Assembly (NCBI GenBank): GCA_050117315.1
Contig: JASFMY010000042.1
Location: 1 to 44,817 of the forward strand
Direction: 5' to 3'
Length of the DNA: 44,817 nucleotides
From: JANQIV01 sp050117315
GTDB taxonomy: Bacteria; Bacteroidota; Ignavibacteria; Ignavibacteriales; Melioribacteraceae
Part shown: one piece after another, positions 8,914-17,373 of the stretch
Position numbering within the stretch: position 1 is the first letter of the stretch
Layout: every line of letters begins with the position of its first letter
Program-made: the position numbers and the translations under genes
The notes under the pieces: generated by a model
Seen by the model: the letters and a program-made list of their open reading frames with translations, nothing else
What the model was told of the DNA's origin: nothing
The model's database searches: none

Positions 8914-8930
8914 CTAATATTTCTCAAAAA

Positions 8931-10889
8931 TTACTTGTCATCAACTACTTCATACGATGCATCTTCAACTTCTTTATCCTTGCCGGAATCTTTGGATTGC
9001 TGCTTCTGTTGAGCGCCAGGATCAGCTTGCTGCTGCCCACCGGCTTGCTGCCCTGCATTTGGCTCCTGTCCGGGTTGTCCCTGGGCACCTTGCTGCTGAT
9101 ACAATTTCTGCGCAATGTCATTCCATACCTTGGTTAGGCTTTCCGTTGCAGCTTTTATCTGATCTGTACTGTTGGTTTTTAGTGCTTCTTCAACTTTAGT
9201 AATTTCCGCTTCAAGCTTTGTTTTATCTTCGGCATCAATTTTATCCTTCATTTCTTCAATTTGTTTTTTGGTCTGGAAGACTAAATTATCAGCCTGGTTT
9301 CTTACATCAATTTCTTCTTTTTTCTTTTTGTCTTCGGCAGCATGTTCTTTTGCTTCGTTTTTCATTTTTTGAACTTCGTCATCAGACAAACCGCTTGAAG
9401 ATGTTATTCTTATACTTTGTTCTTTATTGGTAGCTTTATCTTTGGCCATAACATGAAGAATACCGTTGGCATCAATGTCAAAAGTAACTTCTATTTGAGG
9501 AATACCTCTAGGTGCCGGCGGAATTCCGTCTAAATGGAATTTCCCAAGTGTCCTATTATCGGCAGCCATTGGCCTTTCACCTTGAAGAACGTGTATCTCA
9601 ACCGAAGGCTGGCTATCAGCAGCAGTAGAGAATATTTCACTTTTCTTTGTAGGAATTGTTGTATTTGCGTCTATCAGCTTTGTCATTACTCCGCCGAGAG
9701 TTTCAATTCCCAATGATAACGGGGTTACGTCAAGCAACAGTACATCTTTTACATCACCGGATAAAACACCGCCCTGAATTGCAGCGCCAATAGCAACTAC
9801 TTCATCGGGATTTACACCTTTATGCGGTTCTTTGCCGAATAATTCTTTTACTACTTGCTGAACTTTCGGGACACGTGTAGAACCGCCAACCAGAATTACT
9901 TCATCTATTTGTGAAGCCGTTACACCGGCATCTTTCATTGCCTGAGTACAAGGTTCTTTTGTTCTTTCGATAAGGGAATCAATTAACTGCTCAAATTTAG
10001 ATCTCGATAAATTCACGTTAAGGTGTTTCGGGCCTTCCTGTGTAGCAGTTATAAAAGGCAGATTAACGTCAGTCTGCATTGAAGACGACAATTCAATCTT
10101 AGCTTTTTCCGCAGCTTCTTTTAACCTTTGTAAAGCCATCGGGTCGTTCCTTAAGTCTATACCTTCCTGAGATTTAAATTCATCAGCCAAAAAGTCTATT
10201 AGCACCTGGTCCAAATCATCGCCGCCTAGGTGTGTATCGCCGTTAGTTGACTTAACTTCAAATACACCGTCACCCAACTGGAGAACAGAAATATCAAAAG
10301 TACCGCCGCCAAAGTCGTATACGGCAATTGTCTGATCTTTATTCTTTTTGTCCAGCCCGTAAGCAAGCGAAGCGGCAGTAGGTTCGTTAATTATTCTTTT
10401 AACAGTTAAACCGGCTATTTCACCTGCATCTTTTGTTGCCTGCCTTTGGGAATCATTAAAATAAGCGGGAACAGTAATAACAGCTTCACTAACTTCCTGT
10501 CCTAAGTAATCTTCAGCAGTTTTTTTCATCTTTTGAAGAATCATGGCGCTTATTTCCGGCGGAGAATATTTTCTATCGTCTATTTGCACACGAGCCGTAT
10601 TATTATCACCTTCCACAACAGCATAAGGGACTTCCGAAATTTCAGAGCCGACTTCATTTATTCTTCTTCCCATAAACCTTTTCACTGAAAAAACTGTATT
10701 TTTAGGATTAGTAACTGCCTGTCTTTTTGCCGGCTGTCCTATTAATCTTTCACCGCTTTTTGTAAACGCAACTATAGAGGGCGTGGTTCTTCCCCCTTCC
10801 GAATTCGGAATTACAACAGGCTCATTTCCTTCCATCACCGCTACGCATGAATTTGTAGTTCCTAAATCAATACCTATTATCTTTCCCAT
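8931..10889 (-). CDS. dnaK: Chaperone protein DnaK (Hsp70)
   Basis: A complete 652-residue Hsp70. The ATPase domain opens with GKIIGIDLGTTNSCVAVMEG and contains the conserved AVITVPAYFNDSQRQATKDAG, YDFGGGTFDISVLQLGDGVFEV and EVILVGGSTRVPKVQ segments. The substrate-binding domain follows (DVTPLSLGIETLGGVMTKLI), and the C-terminal lid ends with a Gln/Gly-rich linker and the residues EVVDDK, close to the EEVDDK tail of bacterial DnaK. An AAGGAG ribosome site precedes the ATG. It is followed by hsp20; grpE and dnaJ are not in the window. The upstream region contains a sigma-54-type sequence listed separately, and no CIRCE element was seen. Confidence 0.97.
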   Translation of the reverse strand: MGKIIGIDLGTTNSCVAVMEGNEPVVIPNSEGGRTTPSIVAFTKSGERLIGQPAKRQAVTNPKNTVFSVKRFMGRRINEVGSEISEVPYAVVEGDNNTARVQIDDRKYSPPEISAMILQKMKKTAEDYLGQEVSEAVITVPAYFNDSQRQATKDAGEIAGLTVKRIINEPTAASLAYGLDKKNKDQTIAVYDFGGGTFDISVLQLGDGVFEVKSTNGDTHLGGDDLDQVLIDFLADEFKSQEGIDLRNDPMALQRLKEAAEKAKIELSSSMQTDVNLPFITATQEGPKHLNVNLSRSKFEQLIDSLIERTKEPCTQAMKDAGVTASQIDEVILVGGSTRVPKVQQVVKELFGKEPHKGVNPDEVVAIGAAIQGGVLSGDVKDVLLLDVTPLSLGIETLGGVMTKLIDANTTIPTKKSEIFSTAADSQPSVEIHVLQGERPMAADNRTLGKFHLDGIPPAPRGIPQIEVTFDIDANGILHVMAKDKATNKEQSIRITSSSGLSDDEVQKMKNEAKEHAAEDKKKKEEIDVRNQADNLVFQTKKQIEEMKDKIDAEDKTKLEAEITKVEEALKTNSTDQIKAATESLTKVWNDIAQKLYQQQGAQGQPGQEPNAGQQAGGQQQADPGAQQKQQSKDSGKDKEVEDASYEVVDDK

Positions 10890-10973
10890 TTAATTTCTCC
10901 TTTTAATTTTTCAATAAAATAGCGTAAATTGTTATATTCTATAACATATTTATCACAAAAACTATTAGACTGT

Positions 10974-10989
10974 TGCAATGAATATGCCA
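10974..10989 (-). promoter_or_regulatory. Putative sigma-54 promoter upstream of dnaK
   Basis: On the minus strand the sequence TGGCATATTCATTGCA has GG and GC with exactly the -24/-12 spacing of sigma-54 promoters (TGGCA, six bases, TTGCA). The predicted start would leave a leader of roughly 70-75 nt before the dnaK ATG. All the most conserved consensus bases are present. Use as a promoter is inferred; no activator site was identified. Confidence 0.45.
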
Positions 10990-11125
10990 GTTTTAATATT
11001 ACACATAACTTCTTCTAAAACAATGAGTTAACTCGACAGCACAGAGTGCGTCATTCTGGCACTATATGTCATATAGACGCATATGCATTATAATTGTCAT
11101 AACTATAACAAAATAGCATATAACT

Positions 11126-11929
11126 ATGGAAAAGCTGAATCATAAGATTAACGTAAAATATTTCAATATCGAGAAGTTCGATATAAAGCTTGATACTGAA
11201 ATAATAGGCAGAAATTTCATTTATTGTGAAGAAATTGATTCCACAAACAGTTACTTGATGAGTTCAAAAGAAAAACTTCAGCACGGAACAATTTTGTTAT
11301 CGGAATTTCAGAAAGAAGGCAGAGGAAGAAGAAATAGAAGCTGGGTTAGCAACAAGGGACAGAACCTTACTTTTTCAATACTATTATCGAAAAGTATAAA
11401 ATTCAAAAATGTCAATGTTATTAATCTTGCTTCTTCCTTAAGTGTTGCACATGCAATTGAAAACCTTTACCAACTAAAGGTAAACTTAAAATGGCCTAAC
11501 GATGTTTTAATTGACGATAAAAAAATTTCGGGTATTCTGCTGGATTCGAGTTCTAAATCCAATAAAATCGAACTTGCTGTACTTGGGATCGGGATAAACG
11601 TAAACCAGCCTAACTTTAGCGGGAAGTTTGATTTGCAACCAACATCAATAAGAAAAGAATTTAAAAAAGAAGTAAGCAGGGAAAGGCTTCTCAGCGAGGT
11701 TTTAAATATTTTTGAAGAGAACTTTGAATTGGTGAAAAAAGCCCCGCAAAAGGTTTTGTCGGACTGGAAATCAAGATGTAAATTACTCGGCGAAAAAGTA
11801 AAAGTCGTTCATAATGATAACGTCATCCACGGTATCTTTGAAAACATTAGTAAAGAAGGATATTTATTGTTGAATACAGGCAATAAAATCGGATCTATTC
11901 ATTTTGGCGATATTAGCTTAAGAACGTGA
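11126..11929 (+). CDS. birA: Biotin--[acetyl-CoA-carboxylase] ligase (no DNA-binding domain)
   Basis: A 267-residue biotin protein ligase that makes biotinyl-AMP and attaches biotin to the acetyl-CoA carboxylase carrier protein. Motifs seen: EIDSTNSYLMSS, the adenylate-binding loop EGRGRRNRSW, LKWPNDVLIDDKKISGILLDS with the catalytic lysine of the KWPND segment, and IGINVNQ. A C-terminal SH3-like domain follows (GEKVKVVHNDNVIHGIFENIS). There is no N-terminal winged helix, so it is a monofunctional ligase that should not repress transcription. Its stop overlaps the start of the cysteine desulfurase gene. The accD gene 1.2 kb away belongs to the same pathway but is on the other strand. Confidence 0.9.
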   Translation: MEKLNHKINVKYFNIEKFDIKLDTEIIGRNFIYCEEIDSTNSYLMSSKEKLQHGTILLSEFQKEGRGRRNRSWVSNKGQNLTFSILLSKSIKFKNVNVINLASSLSVAHAIENLYQLKVNLKWPNDVLIDDKKISGILLDSSSKSNKIELAVLGIGINVNQPNFSGKFDLQPTSIRKEFKKEVSRERLLSEVLNIFEENFELVKKAPQKVLSDWKSRCKLLGEKVKVVHNDNVIHGIFENISKEGYLLLNTGNKIGSIHFGDISLRT

Positions 11930-13077
11930 TGAAAGTATATTTTGATAACGCTGCTACTACTCCAATGCATCCCAAAGTATTGGAAAGCATGATACCTTAT
12001 TTATCCGAAAACTTTGGCAATCCTTCGTCAATTCACTCGTTCGGCAGAAAAGTTAGAGTTGCCGTTGAAGAAGCAAGAGAGATCGTTGCAGACTTTATTA
12101 ATGCCGATCCCGGTGAAATATATTTCGTAAGCGGCGGAACAGAATCAAATAATTTTGCAATCCGGGGAATAGCGAAAACAGAATACGAAGAATCAAAAAG
12201 AAGTAAAATTGTTACATCTAATACGGAACACCATTGTGTAATAGATACCTTTGAGTATCTTCGGCAAAACGGGTTTGACGCTGAATTTCTTTCATCAAAT
12301 AAAAATTCAACCGTAAAAACGGAAGAGCTGGAATCAGCAATAAACAGTGAGACATCTCTTGTTTCCGTAATGCATATTAATAATGAAACAGGTGCCGTTA
12401 ATGATATTGAGTTGATCGGTGAAACGGCATCCTCCGGCGGGACTGTCTTCCATTGTGATGCTGTTCAAAGTTTCGGCAAAACGAATATTGACGTAAAAAA
12501 AATTAAGATAGATTCGCTTAGCGCTTCAGGTCATAAATTTTACGGTCCTAAAGGAATCGGAATTTTATACGCAAAAAGCGGAACCCCTCTTTCCCCTATC
12601 CTATTCGGGGGATCGCAGGAAAGAAACAGAAGAGGCGGAACAGAAAATATAGCAGGAATTATAGGATTTGCAGAAGCAGTCAAAATCGCTCAATCAGAAT
12701 TATCCGAAAACGAAAAGAAAGTAACGAAAATTAAAAAAGAATTTGTAAAAGGTTTACAAAGCCTGGACAACATATATATTAATAGCGACGGAAAGACTTC
12801 ACCTTATATACTGAGCTTAACTTTTGACAGCAGTTATTACAATAATGATTCCGAGTCAATGTTAATGTATCTTGATATAAACGGTATAGCAGCCTCAAAC
12901 GGGGCCGCATGTACATCAGGAACTTTGAAACCTTCTCATGTTATTTTAAACAGCGGGCACTCAATTGAAGATGCAAACGGAACAATCCGGTTTTCTTTTA
13001 ACCCTCAAAATAGTATTGAAGAAGTAAATTATATTTTGGAAGTGCTCTATAAAATGGCGAAAAAATTCAGAAAATAA
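11929..13077 (+). CDS. Cysteine desulfurase, NifS/IscS type
   Basis: A PLP enzyme that takes sulfur from cysteine for Fe-S cluster assembly or tRNA thiolation. It opens with VYFDNAATTPMHPKV. The PLP lysine is K203 in SASGHKFYGPKG; the persulfide-forming cysteine is C328 in NGAACTSGTLKPSHVI, a long mobile loop typical of group I (IscS/NifS) enzymes. The ATG at 11929 shares its first base with the birA stop (TGATG), so the two are translationally coupled; a GTG directly before it would add one residue. No IscU or other cluster-assembly gene is nearby, so the target pathway (clusters or tRNA modification) cannot be decided. It converges on accD with only 9 bp between the stops. Confidence 0.92.
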   Translation: MKVYFDNAATTPMHPKVLESMIPYLSENFGNPSSIHSFGRKVRVAVEEAREIVADFINADPGEIYFVSGGTESNNFAIRGIAKTEYEESKRSKIVTSNTEHHCVIDTFEYLRQNGFDAEFLSSNKNSTVKTEELESAINSETSLVSVMHINNETGAVNDIELIGETASSGGTVFHCDAVQSFGKTNIDVKKIKIDSLSASGHKFYGPKGIGILYAKSGTPLSPILFGGSQERNRRGGTENIAGIIGFAEAVKIAQSELSENEKKVTKIKKEFVKGLQSLDNIYINSDGKTSPYILSLTFDSSYYNNDSESMLMYLDINGIAASNGAACTSGTLKPSHVILNSGHSIEDANGTIRFSFNPQNSIEEVNYILEVLYKMAKKFRK

Positions 13078-13086
13078 ATTTTCTCT

Positions 13087-13926
13087 TTAAGTTAAATATT
13101 CTATAGTAAGCGCAAGTTTATTTTTCAAATCATTACGCTCAACAATAAAATCTACAAAACCATTTTCCTGTAAAAATTCCGATCTTTGGAAACCTTTGGG
13201 CAGGTCGCTTCCAATTGTTTCTTTAATTACCCTCGGTCCGGCAAAGCCGATAAAAGCTTTGGGCTCTGCGATTATAACATCACCAAGCATTGCATGACTT
13301 GCAGTTGTTCCGCCTGAGGTTGGATCAGTTAGCACAGAAATGTAGGGAATTTTGACTTCAGCCAATCTTGCAAGCCTTGAGCTGGTTTTCGCCATCTGCA
13401 TTAATGAAAGGGCTCCTTCCATCATTCTTGCTCCGCCGCTTTGAGAAATAATAACAAGGGGAATTTTCTGCTCGTAAGCTTTGTCAACCAATCTTGCAAT
13501 TTTTTCACCAACAACAGATCCCATTGAGCCGCCGATGAATTTAAAATCCATACATCCGAAGGCAACCTTTTTACCCTCTATTTTACCTATACCGGTTTTA
13601 ACGGCTTCATTTAATCCGGTTTTTTTGATTGTTACAGCAATTCGATCGGTATATTTTTTTGTATCGGTAAATTCAAGCGGGTCTTCGGATTTCATTTTTT
13701 TATCTATTTCTTTAAATGAATTGTCATCTAAAAGGATGGTTATATATTCATTACTCCCTATTCTGAAATGGAAATCACATTTAGGACAAACGTAATAATT
13801 ATCCGTCAACTGCCTTTGATGAATAATTTCATTACAACTTTGGCATTTAATCCACTGCCCGTCCGGAATATCGCTTTTAATGCTGTTTGGAGAAATATTT
13901 TCTTTTGATCTTTTAAACCATCCCAT
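13087..13926 (-). CDS. accD: Acetyl-CoA carboxylase carboxyltransferase subunit beta
   Basis: The beta subunit of carboxyltransferase, which with AccA moves CO2 from biotin to acetyl-CoA to make malonyl-CoA for fatty acid synthesis. The N-terminal zinc ribbon is intact (C28, C31, C47, C50: KCQSC and VCPKC). The crotonase-fold body shows KVAFGCMDFKFIGGSMGSVVGEK, the SQSGGARMMEGALSLMQMAK oxyanion loop and SVLTDPTSGGTTASHAMLGD, ending with GFVDFIVER. The length of 279 residues is normal. Its ATG overlaps the stop of the DUF1573 gene by one base (TAATG), so it is the last gene of a coupled run starting with sprA or earlier. Confidence 0.96.
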   Translation of the reverse strand: MGWFKRSKENISPNSIKSDIPDGQWIKCQSCNEIIHQRQLTDNYYVCPKCDFHFRIGSNEYITILLDDNSFKEIDKKMKSEDPLEFTDTKKYTDRIAVTIKKTGLNEAVKTGIGKIEGKKVAFGCMDFKFIGGSMGSVVGEKIARLVDKAYEQKIPLVIISQSGGARMMEGALSLMQMAKTSSRLARLAEVKIPYISVLTDPTSGGTTASHAMLGDVIIAEPKAFIGFAGPRVIKETIGSDLPKGFQRSEFLQENGFVDFIVERNDLKNKLALTIEYLT

Positions 13927-14657
13927 TATGATTGTCTGCCTTGAATGTCAACAAAAAGTATTATAGTTTTTTCGGGATTTTCAGGGTCATTGGAAAACAC
14001 CGTAATTGTCCTTGCCATTTTACCCAAACGGTCTGAAGTATCCAGCTTTATGTTAATTTCCCCGGTTTTGCCCGGTTCAATAACTTTATCACTTATCAAA
14101 ACAGCAGTGCATCCGCACGAAGTTTTCACTCTTTCTATTTTTAGTTTTTTGTTTCCGGCATTGGAGAACTTAAGATCATAGGAAACTACTTTTCCTTCTT
14201 CAACTTTTCCGAAGTCATGTTGATTTTTTTCAAGCTTGAGTACAGGCTTCTGTTCATTTAATGATTGATCTTTATTCTTTCTCATAACAATAGCTGTAAA
14301 CGAAACTCTGTATTGAGGGTTATCAGGATCATTACTAAAAATGTAAACATATTTTTTCTGTTGCCCATACCTTCTAAAAGTGTTGAACTTAACTTCTATA
14401 GTGGTTGAGTCGCCGGGTTCTAATTTGTTCTTTGACGGATTGGCAGCAGTACACCCGCATGAGGCTTTTACTTTAGCAATGTCAAGAACGGCATCACCTA
14501 AATTCTTGATGATATAATTGTGAGTTACAACTATTCCCTCATTAATTTCACCAAAATCATGTGAATCATCTTCAATTACAATTTTAGGTGATTTTTCCTG
14601 GGCGTTTATATTCAGAATAAGGAAGGCTAATAGAAATAAATATTTAATATTTTTCAT
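13926..14657 (-). CDS. Secreted protein with two DUF1573 repeats
   Basis: A 243-residue exported protein: signal peptide MKNIKYLFLLAFLILNINAQ, then two similar domains of roughly 100 residues. Each starts with a D-F-G-(E/K)-(I/V) strand (DDSHDFGEINEG, NQHDFGKVEEG), contains a KxSCGCTA motif, and ends with FSNDP(D/E)NP. This is the DUF1573 pattern, an immunoglobulin-like beta fold of unknown function common in Bacteroidota. The paired cysteines of CGC may bind metal or form disulfides, which is conjecture. The gene overlaps tsaB by 4 bases and accD by one, so it is co-translated with housekeeping genes. Confidence 0.85.
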   Translation of the reverse strand: MKNIKYLFLLAFLILNINAQEKSPKIVIEDDSHDFGEINEGIVVTHNYIIKNLGDAVLDIAKVKASCGCTAANPSKNKLEPGDSTTIEVKFNTFRRYGQQKKYVYIFSNDPDNPQYRVSFTAIVMRKNKDQSLNEQKPVLKLEKNQHDFGKVEEGKVVSYDLKFSNAGNKKLKIERVKTSCGCTAVLISDKVIEPGKTGEINIKLDTSDRLGKMARTITVFSNDPENPEKTIILFVDIQGRQS

Positions 14658-15307
14658 CTTTTTACCTTTGGAATGAAATTTTTTAAATAAAACGGTTCCA
14701 AAAAATCGATGTTAAAAGATAATAAATCTTTGCCAAATAAATAAGACCATCTTGCTACAAATATAGCACATGGAGACGATAAAAATCCACTATCATTATT
14801 ATAAACGTTCCCGTAAACCGGTTCGTTAATTTTAGATATCTGCAAATCATTTTTGTCTATTATCTGCAGAGCATCTTCGAAAAAATAATTACCTTTTTCG
14901 TTTACTTTTATTTTTGCGTAATAAATTTCTTCATTGTTGACCTTGTTTGCAATTATAAACTTTGAATGCCCTTTTAGCAAGCAGCTTAGTTGATAAGCAT
15001 ACGCTTCAAATGTCGGAACAAGGACAACCGGTAATTCTGCTCCGAATGCTATCCCCTTTGCGGCAGACAAACCGATTCTTAAACCAGTAAAAGATCCCGG
15101 GCCTATCGAGACAGCAATATGATTAAGCTCCTTAAGCCGGATATCAGCTGATTTTAAAATTTCTTCAACCAACAGCAATAATTTTTCCGAATGCACGTGC
15201 TTCTTTAAGATTGTGTTTTCAAAATATTCCGTTTCATTTAGCATTAAAGCAACGCTGCAAGCATCCCCACTGGTTTCAATCGATAATATCGGTAAGCTAC
15301 TGTTCAT
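14654..15307 (-). CDS. tsaB: tRNA threonylcarbamoyladenosine biosynthesis protein TsaB
   Basis: A 217-residue member of the actin-like ASKHA fold. The N-terminus ILSIETSGDACSVALM and the motif IAVSIGPGSFTGLRIGLSAAKGIAF are diagnostic for TsaB. It is the scaffold partner of TsaD and TsaE in adding threonylcarbamoyl to A37 of ANN-decoding tRNAs. It overlaps tsaE by 11 bases, a common arrangement; tsaD is not in the window. The last third is variable, as usual. Confidence 0.93.
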   Translation of the reverse strand: MNSSLPILSIETSGDACSVALMLNETEYFENTILKKHVHSEKLLLLVEEILKSADIRLKELNHIAVSIGPGSFTGLRIGLSAAKGIAFGAELPVVLVPTFEAYAYQLSCLLKGHSKFIIANKVNNEEIYYAKIKVNEKGNYFFEDALQIIDKNDLQISKINEPVYGNVYNNDSGFLSSPCAIFVARWSYLFGKDLLSFNIDFLEPFYLKNFIPKVKR

Positions 15308-15728
15308 TTTTATCTATCTTTATTTCCCGCTTCGTCTCATTAATATAATTAATTTCAATATTAATTCTTTCTTTAGGCAATATTTCTTCAAACATGTCCG
15401 CCCATTCAATAAAGGTTATTGCTTGTGAATCATTAAAATATTCATCAATGCCGATGTCATAAAGTTCATTTATTTTTTTGATCCTATAAAAATCAAAATG
15501 GTAAATCTTTTTGTCCCCTCTATACTCGTTAACGATTGAAAAGGTTGGACTGGTTACATCATTTATCTTGAAGGCTTCGCAGATCTTCTGCACCAAAAAG
15601 GTTTTTCCGGTTCCGAGATCACCAACAAGAGAAACTATACCTCCCTCTTTTAAATAGCCTGCAAATTGCCCACAAAATTTTGCCGTTTCATTCTCATCAT
15701 ATAATATTTTTTTAATTGGGAAATTCAC
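15297..15728 (-). CDS. tsaE: tRNA threonylcarbamoyladenosine biosynthesis ATPase TsaE
   Basis: A 143-residue P-loop ATPase of the t6A pathway. The Walker A is GDLGTGKT, followed by the TsaE hallmark TSPTFSIVNEY, the Walker B-like stretch IYHFDFYRIKKINELYDIGIDEYF and ITFIEWADMFEEILP. It powers turnover of the TsaBD complex. It overlaps tsaB and lies 56 bp after porX; the neighbourhood of porX with tsaE and an alanine dehydrogenase gene is one I recall from many Bacteroidota genomes. Confidence 0.94.
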   Translation of the reverse strand: MNFPIKKILYDENETAKFCGQFAGYLKEGGIVSLVGDLGTGKTFLVQKICEAFKINDVTSPTFSIVNEYRGDKKIYHFDFYRIKKINELYDIGIDEYFNDSQAITFIEWADMFEEILPKERINIEINYINETKREIKIDKNEQ

Positions 15729-15784
15729 TTATGCCCGGATGTTTGTTGGTAGTAGGTCAGATTGCTAACAATCTAACCTACGGA

Positions 15785-17356
15785 TTACACTTTGCTTTCC
15801 ATTGTTACAACAGGCAAAATCATCTCTTCCATAGAAATTCCACCATGCTGAAAAGTGTCTTTATAATAGCTTAGGAATTTATGATAATCTGTGGGATAAA
15901 CAAAATAATAATCTTCCTTTGAAATTATATAACTTGTTGTCAACCCTCTTTTCGGTAATTTGTAATCAACCGGATTTTTCATAAAAACGGCGTGTTTATC
16001 GTCTACTTTGAGATTCCTTCCAAACTTAAATCTCAAGTTGGTTGAAGCTTCTTTATCGCCCAATACTTTAGCGCCTCTTAAAGTTCTAATACTACCATGA
16101 TCGGTGGTTAAAATAACTTTAGCATTTCCCATTTTTGAGATAGTTCTAAAAGTACCGAGTAACGAGGAGTGTTTAAACCAGCTTTCAGTTAAGGACCGGT
16201 AGGCTGATTCATCAGGAGCAATTTCTTTTAATATATCCGAGTCAGATCTTCCGTGAGCAATCATATCAAGAAAGTTGACAACAACCGCCATTAAATTGGT
16301 ATTTTTATGTGAAGATATATTCTGTTCAAAAGCCCTTCCAACCTCGGGATCAATTATCTTCATATACTTTAACTCGTTCCGTAGCTTTAGGTATTTTCTT
16401 TCGAGCAATTTCTGAAGCAATTCCTTCTCATATTTGTTCATACTTCTTTCATCATCATTTTTGCTTGCCCATAATGAAGGATAATATTTTTCTATTTCAG
16501 ACGGAAACAGGCCGCTGAATAATGAATTTCTTGCATAGGGAGTTGCCGTAGGAAGGATTGAATAATAATAGTCTTTCCGAATGGTGAACATATCCAGTAA
16601 ATATTTTTCGAAAACCAACCATTGGTCCATTCTTAAACAGTCAATCACAAAAAAGAATACCGGTCCCTTGGAATCCTTTACAGTTGGAAGCACATAGTTT
16701 TCCGCTATTTCAGGCGTAAGAACAGGTACATCTTCTTCATCTAAATTGTTAATCCAGTATTTATATTTTTTTTCAATGAACTTACTGAACTCCTGGTTAC
16801 ATTCTTTTCTTTGGTCGTTCAAGGTTTGCTTCAATCCGATTTCAGGGTGTGAGTCCAATTCAAAGTCCCAGTTAACAAGTTTAAGGTAAATTTCAACCCA
16901 ATCTTTATAGCTCAGATCATCGAGTAGTTTTCTTGATATCTCGCTAAAATCCTGCAGATAATCTTTAGCTACATATTCACCGGAGATTTGCTTTTTATCG
17001 AGCAGTTTTTTACATACTATCAATATTTGCGAAGGGACCACGGGCTTTATTAGATAGTCACTTATCTTGCTGCCTATAGCATCATTCATTAATGATTCTT
17101 CTTCGCTTTTTGTAACCATTACTACAGGTATATTAGGATTTACTTCTTTAATTTCGCCAAGGGTCTCAATGCCTCCCATTCCCGGCATCATTTCATCCAA
17201 AAATATTATATCGTATTGTTTTTCCTTAACTTCGTTAACAGCATCTTCCCCATTTGTAACTGTTTCAACTTCATAACCTTTTTCACATAAAAAAATCACA
17301 TGTGACTTTAATAAATCTATTTCGTCATCTACCCATAAAATTCTTTGCTTTACCAT
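15785..17356 (-). CDS. porX: PorX-type response regulator with PglZ (alkaline phosphatase-like) domain
   Basis: A 523-residue two-domain protein. Residues 1-120 are a receiver domain: acidic pair VDDE, phospho-acceptor D54 in IIFLDEMMPG, the switch segment VVMVTKSEE and YLIKPV. The C-terminal 300 residues form a PglZ domain of the alkaline phosphatase superfamily: VFFFVIDCLRMDQW, the metal-site segment VVNFLDMIAHGR and ILTTDHGSIRTLRG. This architecture is PorX, the response regulator that with PorY controls type IX secretion genes in Bacteroidota and whose effector domain acts on cyclic oligonucleotides. It lies 17 bp downstream of sprA on the same strand, reinforcing the link with the secretion system. 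There is no DNA-binding domain. Confidence 0.92.
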   Translation of the reverse strand: MVKQRILWVDDEIDLLKSHVIFLCEKGYEVETVTNGEDAVNEVKEKQYDIIFLDEMMPGMGGIETLGEIKEVNPNIPVVMVTKSEEESLMNDAIGSKISDYLIKPVVPSQILIVCKKLLDKKQISGEYVAKDYLQDFSEISRKLLDDLSYKDWVEIYLKLVNWDFELDSHPEIGLKQTLNDQRKECNQEFSKFIEKKYKYWINNLDEEDVPVLTPEIAENYVLPTVKDSKGPVFFFVIDCLRMDQWLVFEKYLLDMFTIRKDYYYSILPTATPYARNSLFSGLFPSEIEKYYPSLWASKNDDERSMNKYEKELLQKLLERKYLKLRNELKYMKIIDPEVGRAFEQNISSHKNTNLMAVVVNFLDMIAHGRSDSDILKEIAPDESAYRSLTESWFKHSSLLGTFRTISKMGNAKVILTTDHGSIRTLRGAKVLGDKEASTNLRFKFGRNLKVDDKHAVFMKNPVDYKLPKRGLTTSYIISKEDYYFVYPTDYHKFLSYYKDTFQHGGISMEEMILPVVTMESKV

Positions 17357-17373
17357 TTATCCTCAAAAATTAA

